From the NCBI GenBank assembly GCA_963576725.1, contig OY755241.1, forward strand, positions 61,501,071 through 61,565,070: a DNA stretch of 64,000 nt, given 5' to 3'. Source of the DNA: Azorinus chamasolen. Its lineage: Eukaryota > Mollusca > Bivalvia > Cardiida > Solecurtidae. A model generated the notes under the pieces. It was not told where the DNA came from, ran no database searches, and saw only the letters and a program-made list of their open reading frames with translations. Positions 1 to 12,500 of the stretch are shown here, in pieces (positions within the stretch are counted from its first letter, which is position 1; every line of letters starts with the position of its first letter). The position numbers and the translations under genes were made by a program.

Positions 1-43
1 CAAAGGAATTCTTTTGCCATTGCAGAAACTATAGAGTAAGATC

Positions 44-49
44 TTTATT
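44..49 (-). promoter_or_regulatory. Candidate poly(A) signal for PSMD5
   Basis: AATAAA on the minus strand, about 100 nt past the stop codon. The position suits a short 3' UTR; the downstream element would lie at the window edge. Confidence 0.45.
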
Positions 50-144
50 ATTTCACAAGCAGAGCCGAAGGTGTTTAATCTGGGTCGGCTCTGTTTACAA
101 ATGCGTAAGCATGTGTCTCCTACAAGTAAAAGGTTAAGAAATAT

Positions 145-543
145 TCATGAGTCTCCTTCCATTGCCACCTCCGCCTGGGCTCGAACAAAGAACGGCCCTT
201 GTGAACAGTATGCTTTCAATAGAACTATATATGGCATCCCAAAAAGGCCACTTGCTGTTGGAGAATTTGCCAGCGTATGAATTATCGCAAACTTTTCCTC
301 TTTTCCCTCTTTAGTCTTTTCTGTTGATCTATCCAGCAGGAATTCCTTAAAACCAGGATATTTATTCAGTAGGGATTGACCCCATGGCTGCATTGCCAAA
401 ACGTGTATCACACACAGTATTGCAACATGGAGCTCAGGAAATGGCTGTTCAGTCAGGGTCATGAGATAGTCTAGGGTCTTACTACCTAAGTGGCCGTACC
501 AGTACTCCGTCAGCTTTAGTAGTTCCGTTGTTTGGTATGACTC
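145..543 (-). CDS. PSMD5: PSMD5 exon 8 (terminal)
   Basis: Acceptor TTTTCACAG|GAG. It encodes ESYQTTELLKLTEYWYG... to ...EVAMEGDS and a TGA stop at 147-145. It matches the C-terminal third of the family (LLRMTESWFSSL, QPFPELHCAALKV, YPGFVEYVVDRS, EGPYYVK). Confidence 0.95.
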   Translation of the reverse strand, partial: ESYQTTELLKLTEYWYGHLGSKTLDYLMTLTEQPFPELHVAILCVIHVLAMQPWGQSLLNKYPGFKEFLLDRSTEKTKEGKEEKFAIIHTLANSPTASGLFGMPYIVLLKAYCSQGPFFVRAQAEVAMEGDS

Positions 544-3500
544 CTGTGAAAAAATGTATAATAAAAATAATATGAATTGTAATAAATAAATGGTATTCCG
601 CTCAAAAATAAAAATGAACATGTGTTGATACATATACATACCATAAAAGCTCATCAATTCATCCACTCTTAATAAGTATGTATCATTATCAGATACCAAG
701 ACAGGTGGTAGCTTAATGCAGTGAAAGTCTGCAAAAAGCTCCTCTGGGAGCTTTCTGCATGACTTTTACTCTGCATTATGCAGCCAGTTGTCTGAAGTTC
801 TTAATTCTTTTTCACTAAAAGTTTCAATTGGCAAAGTTTTACTCTATACAGTCTAACCTGCTTCGGCAGCCAAACTGCTTTAACTCATTACCTCATAGGC
901 TATTTTTAGATGCAACCTCTTTAAATAAATCTACCGAAAAGGAGCATTAACTAGAGAAAAGGAAACTTTTAGAACTTTGTAGTTTGAAACCATTGTGATA
1001 AATAGAGCATTTGCTCCTGTAGGAGCAAATGCTCTATTTATCACAATGGTTTCACAAAGTGGCTTTTACAGAGTCGCCAAAAGTCGTCAATATGAGGGAA
1101 AGGGTTAAGCAGCCACTACAGGACCCTCACAATGAAAAACACTATATATTACACCTGGTATAAACGGTCATCTGCCTAATGCAGCCAGTCTATTTCATCC
1201 CAGGTGTTCTATAAATGTAAAGCATGTAAACAATTTTCATGGCTATCGATTGACAACAGCAGACATTTTGTCATCTTTGAATGCATACAACTAACAGTCA
1301 CGATCCATTTTGACCTCTTATTCAATTATCACAGTTTCGTTTGTTTTTTACAAAATGCATTGGTTGTTTATACCATAATAATTGGGAATTACCCAAGATT
1401 CTAAATCACACATGAACTAGCTGGTTCCCGACTTCCGACGGAAACCCATCATGGCAAATTCAATATCTACTGACATGTGTATTACTCAAAGGAGAGAACT
1501 GACACTTATGGATATGGGACAAAAATGATGACGAACCACAAGCAAGGCAATTAATTCGAAATGACTTGGGATTATAACGGGCACATTAGATTAGAACGCT
1601 AATATAAATATCAATTAGTATATACACATTATACATGACTCTATCATAATTACTCAAAAGTATGCTTGGTAACCTACACCTGGTTTAGGCCAAAGTGACC
1701 ACTTCCCATGACTTACCGCTTACAGCAGGTTTGACTGTATATTAAATTTTGGCTTTCTTCACCTTTCACTGGTAGAGACTGGATTGCATTTATAACCAAT
1801 GAGAATACCTTATACGGTAAGTGGGTTAACCCATTACCTCATAGGCTATTTTTAGATCCTACCCCTTTGAATAAATCTACCAAAAAGGAGCATTAACTAG
1901 AGAAAAGGAAAATTTCAGAAGTGTGTAGTTTAGAAACAATTGTGATAAATAGAGCATTTGCTCCTATGGAGCAAATGCTCTATTTATCACAATGGTTTCA
2001 TAAAGTGACTCTTACAGAGGCATCAAAATGTGTCAATATGAGGGAATGGGTTAATCTATCACCTTTTGATGCCATTGCAAAAACAGAAGACCCAGATCAG
2101 ATGACACTTGTAGGAACCATCTGATAAGGGTCTGCTCTATTTTTTATGGAACTATATAATGTATATTTCATTCTTCAGTTTCTGTCATGGCCTAACATTT
2201 CTGTGCTTATATGCCATTACAAAAATTCAGCTAATTTATATTCATGAAGTCATTATTTCTTGTATGAATATTCATGGCGTAAAGGGTTTAGTGATACTGT
2301 TGTGTTACAGAAATCATTTACATAACTTGAAAGACATTAACACTTTCCCTCATATAAAACGCCTTTTTATGCATGTGCAAATTAGAGTTGACTCAGATCA
2401 GATGGCTCCTATATATTTTAAAATAAAGTTAAGCAGGGTTCCCACAAAACAGAAAAAATAAAATTCCCTGACTTTTCACTGACTTTTCCCTGACCAAATT
2501 TCAATTGTCCCTGACCCCATGTTAACAGAAGTTTAATTGGTCATCTATGAGCATGATCAATAAATGTTGGCCTCTGTCCTCCCCCATCAGCCAATCCTTA
2601 ATTACCACCTCTCTCTTTATGATAACTATATATACAGCAGTAGTGTTTTGATCATTTTAAAAATGTTTTTGACTTTTTCATTCTTAATTGCTCAATACTG
2701 AATGTAACATGCATGATGCCAACCATGTCCTAATAATTATGCACTCTAAGTATAAAGTCTCTTGAATCTTTTCTACCTCTCTTAACCCATGACTCCATGG
2801 ATTTTTATTAGAGACAAATTCAGAAATATTTTGGCAGTAGACTAAAGTAAAATTTCAGATTTATGATATTTTTCTAAGCAAACAGAATAGACTCTGATCA
2901 GACAGCTCTCCTGCAGGAGCTGCCTGATATGGGTCTATTCTGTTTGCAAAGGTGATAAAATGTGTATCTATGGTGGAAAAGGTTAATCTTTCAGTTTTTC
3001 TGTGTAAGCTGAATTTTAAAATAGTACATAATAATAGTGTGTAAGACACTGATATAGCATGCTATTAAAATGGGGTCAAAATTGGCCCCGCCCCAGGGCC
3101 GGCTAGTTTTCTATAGAAACACATAGTTAAAACTTTGAAAATCTTCTCCTCTGATTTTCTGGTGAGCGATATTAGGGCCTTTCAGGGTCTGCATTTTCAC
3201 TGTTTTCATAATAGCACAAAATATTGCTGCCCTTACAAGTGAAGACCAGTACAGTAGAATGTCCAACATCTAGCCCTGCTGCCCTGCCTGTCCTAATAAG
3301 TGAAGACACTACAGTAGAATGTCCAAAATCTAGAAGCTGCCCAGCCTGAGACACTACAGTAGAATGTCCAATATCTAGCATTGCTGCCCTATTCTAGCAC
3401 TGCTGTCAAAATGGATTCTGGAGTCTTGCAGAGGTGCCAGAATTCTCCAATGATTTTGTTTTAACAGACTTCATGACAGATATACTATAAAATTTGGATG

Positions 3501-6500
3501 TGAAATGTACAAAGCTAATCAAAGATGTATAAAGATATTTGGTTTGGTCAAAATTGAAGAAACAGCCTTAGCCTTTTATTTTCATTCTTTCTCCTTTTTG
3601 ACATATTTCCTTAACCCTCATCCTTTGGTTCCAAATTTCCCTGACTTTTCCCTGACTTTTGCCAACTTTCAAATTTCCCTGACCAATTACAAAATTCCCT
3701 GACTTTTCCCTGACCTTGAAAAAAAACCCTTTTTCCCTGACTTTTCCCTGCCCGTGGGAACCCTGTTAAGGCCCCAACAAAATCAGATGGATGCGTCTCC
3801 ACAGACTGACCGAGCATACACACACACAACTTTTGTGTCAATTATACTGAGCTGACCACAAATGGGTTTGACAAAAATAGATAAAAAAATGTGCAAACAG
3901 TTAGATCTACTGAACATCAAATCTACTTCCAAACTGTTTGATAATGGCAGTAAAACCCCTCTAATGCGACCACCAAAAACATGTCTAAATCTGGGTCTTA
4001 ACCCATTCCCTCATAGGCTAATTTTAGAATCAACCTCTTTGAATAAATCTACCGAAAAGGAGCATCAACTAGAGAAAAGGAACATTTGATAATTTTGTAG
4101 TTCTGAAACCATTGTGATAAATAGAGTATTTGCTCTTTAGGAGCAAATGCTCTATTTATCACAATGGTTTCAAAAAATGACTTTTTCAGAGGCATAGAAA
4201 GGCGTATTTATGGAGGAAAGGGTTAGAGCAGGAGGTCGCTGAACGCAGGGCTAACATTATGCAGAAAGCTCCTGCAGGAGCTTTCTGCATAACGTTAGCC
4301 CTGCATTAAGCGACCACCTGCTTTTAAAGGCATCTTTGTTTATTCATAAAGTGGTCGCATTAGAGGGGTTTTACTGTATGTATCATTGAAAGAAGTTGAC
4401 CTTTTGCAGACTGAGCAGGTTTTTGTTTGCATAAATTCTGTCCACTTCATATCCAAATTACTTTGCATAAATACTTAAACTGCTCTGATCTAATATTTTG
4501 ACCACTAAGGGCCTTTGTCAAAGATTATCATGTCAAAATACACGTCACATTTTTGTTACATGCATTCAGCCATAAAATCAAAGAGAATATTATTCTCTTT
4601 GATTTTATGGCTGAATGCATGTAACAAAAATGTGACGTGTATTTTGACATGATAATCTTTGACAAAGGCCCTTAGTGGTCGAAATATTAGATCAGAGCAG
4701 TTTAAGTATTTATGTACATGTATTATATTAATTCCCTATTTTGGAATATTTACTTCATTGCAAATTACTTTGTGTAATAAAAGCCCTCAAAATCGGAGAA
4801 TTAGAATCATTATCGGTCTTTAACCCTTTACTCCCTGAATATTCATGAAGAAATAATGACATCATAAACATCAATTAGATTAATTGTTATAATATGACAT
4901 GGACACAAGTATTTTTGGCCATGTCAACACTATGGAATCACATCTCGATTTTATTATAGCCAAACAGAGCAGACCCTGAGGGCATCCTATAGGAGCCGTC
5001 TGATCTGGGTCTACTCTGTTTACAAAGGCATACAGGAGTCATCTGATCTAGGTCTACTCTATTTGCAAAGGTGTTAAAAGGCTTATTTATTGAGTGAATT
5101 GGTTAGGGCAGGTGGTATAACAATGAAGGAAGGAGTTGACAAAATCCTGGAGTACCTCAAGTTTGAGTAGATTGTTGAGAGTCTGTAGTACGATGATCTT
5201 TGTATCCTGTTGGCTTTCTCTAAGAGCCTTGCCAATACACTTCACACCGGTGTCAAATTGTGTCCCTGGAGAGAATAAAATAATAAAGAGCACACCTAAT
5301 ATATATTATTTCAAGAACCATGTTGATCACTGTCACTGCACCCACTGATCAGTAAAGTATGTGTGCTTCCCTCACACAAACGCTCATTCACACCTTGTAA
5401 ACAGAGTACAGCCATATTAGACAGCTCCTGTGGGATACATCTGATCAGGGTCTGCTCTGTTTGCCTATCGAGGGCTTGATGCAAAACTATTGTAACTCCT
5501 TCACAAAGTGAAGGAGTTACAATAGTTTTGCACCAAGCCCTCGTTATGAAATAATAATACTTTTTACTCTACCCTTTCTCAAAATATCCCGTATTCATAT
5601 GCAATTATAAAAATTGAGCTAATAAATATTCACAATGTCATTATTTTTTACACGAATACTTTATAACAGGGAAAGGGTTAATTTCAATATTTTACCCGAT
5701 AGATATTCCTGTTAATGCCTTTGCAAACAGAGTAGAGCCAGATCAGACCGCTCCTGTAGGAGCCATGTAATCAGGTTCTACTCTGTTTGCTTATCCCTTT
5801 ACCTCGTATAAATTTGGAAACAGAGTAGACCCAGATCAGGCAGCTCCTTCAGGAGCCGGCTTATCTGGGTCTACACTGTTTGCAGATGTGTGAAAGCACA
5901 TTTATATGAAGGAAAGTGTTAATGTTTCTTTCAACTTTATCTTTTCTCCACAAAGCAAAGCACAAAATTGAGGATTTTTAACTCTTTACTCAATGAATAT
6001 TCGTGTTAGAAATAAAATATTAATTAACTTAGAATTTATAATGGCTCTGTTTGTTTGTAATATCGGGTTTACATTGCTTTAACAGCATTTCAGTCATATC
6101 CCAACGTTCAGCTGATTACTGGTGAAGGAAGACCCCACAAGCTTATCTATACAAGGAACAAAGAGCATTGTTCAGTGCACACCCCCCATCCCCTTGGCAG
6201 AACTACTGACCTATCACATGCCAGCTGGCATTTATAATGGTATATAAACAATAAACTAGAAAATTGTGTCTGTAAGCCACAGCGATGCTCCCATGCTGGT
6301 GTTTGACAATGAAAAAAGGTGACAACTAACTGCATGTACAAGCATGACAGACAGACAGATGGACTGGGGCCGGACTGGTGCTAAACATAATGCCCCCTGA
6401 CTTTCGTCAACGAGGGCATGAAAAGGTAAAAATGGTAGAATCAAATCTATATGATTTCATAAACAAACAGATCAGACCCTGATCAGATGGCTCCTCTAGG

Positions 6501-9500
6501 AGTCGTCTGATCTGGGTCTACTTTGGTTGCTAAAGCCTTACACAGGGTATCTATGAAGAAAAGGGTTCACATGACATGATATTTATTTACTTGCCAAGTT
6601 GGTATCTCATCTACACCCAGATTGTTAAAAATATTTTAATGACGTACAGTAGAACCCCTCTAATGCGACCACTTAATAAATGCACATGGTTGTCTTTATA
6701 AACAGGTGGTTGCTTAATGCAGGGCAAAAATAATGCAGAAAGCTCCTGCATTACTTTTGTCCTGCATCAGGCTACCACCCGCATCTAGCACCCAGAATTA
6801 TACATCCATTAGGTGGTCGCATTAGCGGGGTTTTACTGTACATAGCCAACTTTGTTTACCCAGTTTTTCCAGCGCCAGCTTGCCCTCCACAGAGCTGCCT
6901 ATTAGACCGACTGTCTGTATGGCCAGTCTATGCATGGCCTCACTCTCTGGTGACTGGAGGTTGTTAAGAACTGTTGTTACAAACATCTTGTTGCCGTTAC
7001 AGACCTCCTTCGGATGAACTCTTGCTACACATCCAAAGAACTTAACTAGACCTGAAATACAATCAATGAGTTGGGATAAGGAGTTACTTCTGCCACACCA
7101 CTATTCAATACAGTCGAGATTGTCATATGTGACCTTCCAAGGGACTTTATGAAAAGGTCACATATGACAAGGAGTCTCTTAATACAGACCTAGGATACAA
7201 TGCATGACATATATTACCAGAAATGGTGTCAAAGCCATCTGATGCTCGCCTGTTTAAAAGTTAAGTCTAAAACCTGTCATATTGAACACAAAAAAAATCA
7301 TTCAATTTTCAATTTAAACTTAACTGCATTAATATCACAACCAAAAGGCAACCAAATACCAATTTTCATCAATTTAAAAAGATTATCAAACAAAAAAGAT
7401 ACATACCAAATACCAAATATGGAAGCCCTAGGTCTATTGGTTCCAATGTAATAGGCAGTTAAAGATTTTTGCAGAAAGTAGGTCAAAGGTGAAGGTCAGA
7501 AGGGTAAAATTGTTGGCACGGTCATACCAAGTATAGAATTCCTATGCCCATCGCATCCAATATTATAGGAATTTAAAGATTTTTGCAAACGAAGGTAAAA
7601 GGTCAAAGTCAAGGTCACATGGTCAAAACATTGGTCTGGTTGAGTCTTAAGACAAGAATTATACATACAAAGTATGAAAGCCCTACGCCTATTGGTTCCA
7701 ATGTTATATGCATTTTAAGGTTTTTGCAAAAGTAGGTCAAATGCGAAGGTCAAGGTCAGAAGGGCAAATATGTTTGCATGGTCATACCAAGTATGGAAGT
7801 CCTAGGTATATTGGTTCCAAGTTATAGGCACTTACATATTTTTGCAAAAATAGGTGAAATGTCAAGGTCATAAATTGATGGTAAAACACATTGAAAAAAA
7901 GTCTACAGACAGAAAAGATACAAACCAAGTATGGAAGTATATATGCATTTAAAAACTTGCAAAAGTAGGTCAAAGGTCAAGGTCAATGTCAGAAAGGCAA
8001 ACATCCAAAGAACTTAACAAGACCTGAAATACAATCAATGAGTTGGGATAAGGAGTTACCTCTGCCACACCACTATTCAGTACATGTACTTTGTCCATGA
8101 AGGTCTCAAAATGCTCTATCTTTTCAAATTATATCTTCAAACTTGTGCTAATCTATTCAAACAGTTTGAATCTGGCTTAGACACAGAGTAATTGGACTTC
8201 TCATCAGGATCCCAAATGTTTGTCACTCAGAGTGGTTTTTTTTAAAGAAAAACAAGAAAAAAATAATTGAGAATTCCAGCAAATGACATTTTTACAGATG
8301 GCCATTAGGAGGCAAGTAAAGATTCCAATTATATGACAGAGTTTTACCTGGGATCAGAAATCCAGCCAATGCATCATCGGCCGAAGCTTGCATCATGGCC
8401 TCCAATTTGGCTATGATGCTATGCTGGTCCAGATATAGCAAGCCGTGCTCACTGAGGGCAAGGTCTGACAGCATCTCGAGGCAGTTCAGCTGTAGAAGAA
8501 TGTCGTCCTTGTACACCTCGTTAATGAACTGTTGCAGCAGGCCGCATTCTGAGCTTCTCTGAAGACCTTCCATTGACTGAATACATATCCTCACCACAGT
8601 CTGTAACAACAAATCTGCAAATTTAGCATGATGACAAAAAATGTCCAGGCCTTTTTCTGATGTCTATACGACTCAAACCATTCCCTCACATTGACACTTT
8701 TCCTCTGTAAAAGTCCCTTTTTGAAACCATTGAGATAAATAGAGCATTTGCTCCTATGAAGATGGAGCAAGTGCTCTATTTACAAAAATGGTTTCAAAGC
8801 TACACAATTCTATATGTTTCCTTTTTGCTAGTAAATGCTCATTTTTGGCACCTTTATTCAAAGAGGCAGGGCCTTAACCTTTTCCTCCATAAATATTTAT
8901 GTAAGAAATAATGACATCATGAATATTAATTAGATTATTTTTTATAATGGCAAATGGACACAGGATTTTTTGGACAAGATAGAAATTGTAGAATCATATA
9001 AATATTATAAGGAAATACAGCAGACCTTGACCAGACAGCTCCTACAGGAGCCGTCTGATCTGGGTCTACTCTGTTTGCAAAGGCATAGAAAGGTGCATTT
9101 ATGGAGTAAAAGGTTAAAATGGCAGATGGGATGGGTTAAAAGGACCCATTCCCAATGTGAAAAGGTAACATATTTCCCAAAAACTATAGGCGTCTTCCTC
9201 TGATGATACTAAGTACAGTAAAACTTCGATTTTTTCGAACACTAAAATACGTATTATTATCAATCTTTAAGACAGGTGGCAGCTTAATGCATGGTGAAAG
9301 TCATGCAGAAAGCTCCTCTAGGAGCTTTTTGCATGACTTTCACCATGTATTAAGCAGCCACCTGCCTAACAGGGTCTAAATTCTTCTATACCGAAAATTC
9401 GAATAATCAAGGTTTTACTGTATGTATATGCCCTTAATATGAAAACTATGTGAAGTACTGTTTGAGATATCACGTCAAATCAAAATTGTTGACAGACTGA

Positions 9501-12500
9501 CAGAAAATGTGATTCCTATAGGGCTCCTGCATTTTCAAAGCAGGACCCTAATTAGTAAAAGGATTATTACACTTTGGTAAAAACAATTCAAGCTTACCTC
9601 ATAGAATCTGAATCTGACAGTGTCATTGGCTGACATAGTCTCTTGTAGTTCTGTCATTACAGGACTCTGGTATAACAGTGCCAGCCCTTCACTTGTATTC
9701 CCTGTAAATCAAACAGTATTCTGGACTAATTCCATACTTGATAGAATTTGTATCAACACTTTACTTCATAGATAGCCCTTTTGTAACTTTTGCAAACTGA
9801 GAAGACACAGATCAGTCCGCTCCAGTCCTGTAAGAGCTGTCTGATCAGGGTCTACTGTTTGCTTATGAAATAATGCAGATTCTATTCTTTCGGTCATGGT
9901 CAAATATTCCTGTGTTCATATGCCGTAAAATCAGCTGGTTAATATTCATGATGTCATTATTTCTTATATAAACATCAAATAGGTACAGGGTAATGGGTTA
10001 ACCCTTTCCTTCATATCAACCCCTTTTCACATGTTTGCAAAAAGAGTAGACCCAGATCAGACAGCTCCCATAGGAGCTGTCTGCTCTGTTTGCTTATGGA
10101 ATTTTATAGATCTTAGATTTTACTGTTTCAACCATGGTAAAAAACAATTCCCTTATAGGCGGTCCATGCAGAGCTACAGATAACGGTGCGTACCCAAATA
10201 CTAAAACCGTCATTTCTCCACCAAACCCTATACTGTGACTACTCTTTAGAATCGTCTCGAAGAGACGATTCTAAAGAGTGGTCACAGTATAGGGTTTTGT
10301 GGAGAAATAAAGAAGCTATTGCTGAAAATGTTTAAATTTACGCATCTTATCTAGAGCTCTGGGTCCATGTTCTATTTTACTGATTCTGTCCATGAATATT
10401 AATGAGGTGATAAACTCTTGAATAAATGTTAAACAGGGAATGGGTCAACTATTGCAACATCAGTGTGTTACCACACATGTATCTGTATTTTCCAAACTTA
10501 CCTATTGTTATCAAACACTTATTTTCTTCAGTGTTTAGAGCTATCAATAAAGGTGTTATTCAAATACTAAAATCATCATTTCTCGACCAAACCCTTTGTT
10601 GTGACCACACTTTAGAATCATCACGAAAGTGACAATTCTAAAGAGTACAGAAAAACCTCTCTATAACGGCCACTAAATTGTGTTAATTAGTTGGTATTTA
10701 GGGCAGGTGGCTGCTTAAAGCAAGGTGAAAGTAAAACAGAACGCTCCTATGGGAGCGTTCTGTTTTACTTTCACCTTGCTTTAAGCAGCCACCTGTCAAA
10801 ATACTTAATTTGGTGGCCGTTATAGAGAGGTTCTACTGTGGTCGAGACATTATATATGGACCTCTATGTATATACAGGGGACAATCTTACCACAAGAGAC
10901 CAGTATGTCCATTGCAGACTTTGCCACGTCCAAGACATCATCAGCCACTGCTTTAACTACCCGCCCTACCACTCCCTCCTGCTGTATCAGTTCCCCACTT
11001 GCGTCTGCTCCTACACGGGCAATCTGAAATAAACATGGATTTAACCATTTAATTCACACACGTGCCTTTACAAATCTTTGCTAACAGAGTAGTTTGGTTT
11101 TGGTTTTTATCGAGTTTTACGTCGTTTTAACATAATTTCAGTCATATCACGACGCCCAGCTAATTACAGGTGGAGGAAGACCCTAGAGTTTATTCTGTGC
11201 ACAGAACAAATTGCATTGTTTCGTGCACAGAACATCCAGGTAGAACCATCGACCTACCGCAAGCCAGCTAGAAGGCTTCCTCACATGAAAAATCCAAATG
11301 CCCCAACCGGTGGTGAGGGGCTAAGCGATTGTCAGTCGAAGACCATAACCACTCGGCCACAGAGGCCCCGCTAACAGAGTAGACCCTATATCAGACGGCT
11401 CCTGTAGAAGCCATCTGATTAGGGTCTGCTGCGTGAACTTGCTTATGAAATTATAAATATACATATAGATCTCATTTTACATTTTCTACCAATACGAAAA
11501 CATCCCGTCTTCATGTCCCTTTATAAAATTTAGCTTATAAAAATTCTTTGGGTCATTATAAAAAATTTTCTAACATGGATATTCAATGATGGTTAACTCT
11601 TTCCTTCATATAAACTCATATTCATGCATTTGCAAACAGAGTAGACCCAGATCAGATGGCTCCTAGAGGAGCCATCTGATCATGGTCTGCTCTGTTTGCT
11701 AATGGAATTTGATAGCTCTGTTTCTTTATTTTCTAAAATGGCTGCAAATTTTCCACCTTCCATATTTCATTACATATATTTATATATAACTATTTTGTCC
11801 ATGAATTCAATAGGTACTGAAATTTGGAATAAACACAGAACAGGGAAAGACAAGTAGCAGATATAGTTTACAAACTTTACAGTAATAAACGGGAAATGTT
11901 CATGTCAGCATTGATGTATACATCTGGTGAGCGCCATTTTGATAATCCCATATATCATGCTGGTCCTGTTTATCATACTTACTGGATATTACAACAGTCT
12001 TGTGTTTTATACCTATTCCCTGGCAAAATGCTTGCACTGATCAAAGATACAGTTTAAGTTTTGAATTAAAAAAATGATTAAGTGTCTACAAGCTGAAATC
12101 AGAGCTACAGATAACAATGCATACTCAAATACTAAAATCGTCATTTCTTCACCAAACCCTATACTGTGACCACTTTTTAGAATCGTCTCTTCGAGACCAT
12201 TCTAAGGAGTGGTCACAGTATAGGTTTTGGTGGAGAAATAAAGGAGCTATTATTGAAAATGTTTAAGTTTAAGTATCTTATCTGGAGCTTTGTGAAATTG
12301 TGAAATTGAATGATTATATTCACAAGACACCATTCTGTGTACATGCTAGCAATTTTTTTATACACTTTTCCATTATACATATTTTTTTTTCTCCATTATA
12401 TACATATGGTATTTTTTTCCCCATTTTTTTTTCTGTAGGAGCCGTTTGATCAGGATCTGCTCTGTTCACCTGATCTGACTCTACGATTTCTACAAGTACC

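Larger units (their letters stand above)
2434..3765. mobile_element. hAT-like non-autonomous transposon
   Basis: Terminal inverted repeats are CAGGGTTCCCAC at the left and GTGGGAACCCTG at the right. Inside each end lies a run of CCCTGACTTTTCCCTGAC sub-repeats (2462-2515 and 3630-3750). GTTAAG occurs at both borders, but I cannot show a clean 8-bp duplication. No transposase ORF. It contains a nested family A MITE (2782-2986) and a pearl-like fragment. Confidence 0.65.

Noticed and set aside
880..1108. Hairpins as transcription terminators or attenuators
   Set aside because: Same sequence recurs at many sites with TTAA borders; transposon structure explains it better.
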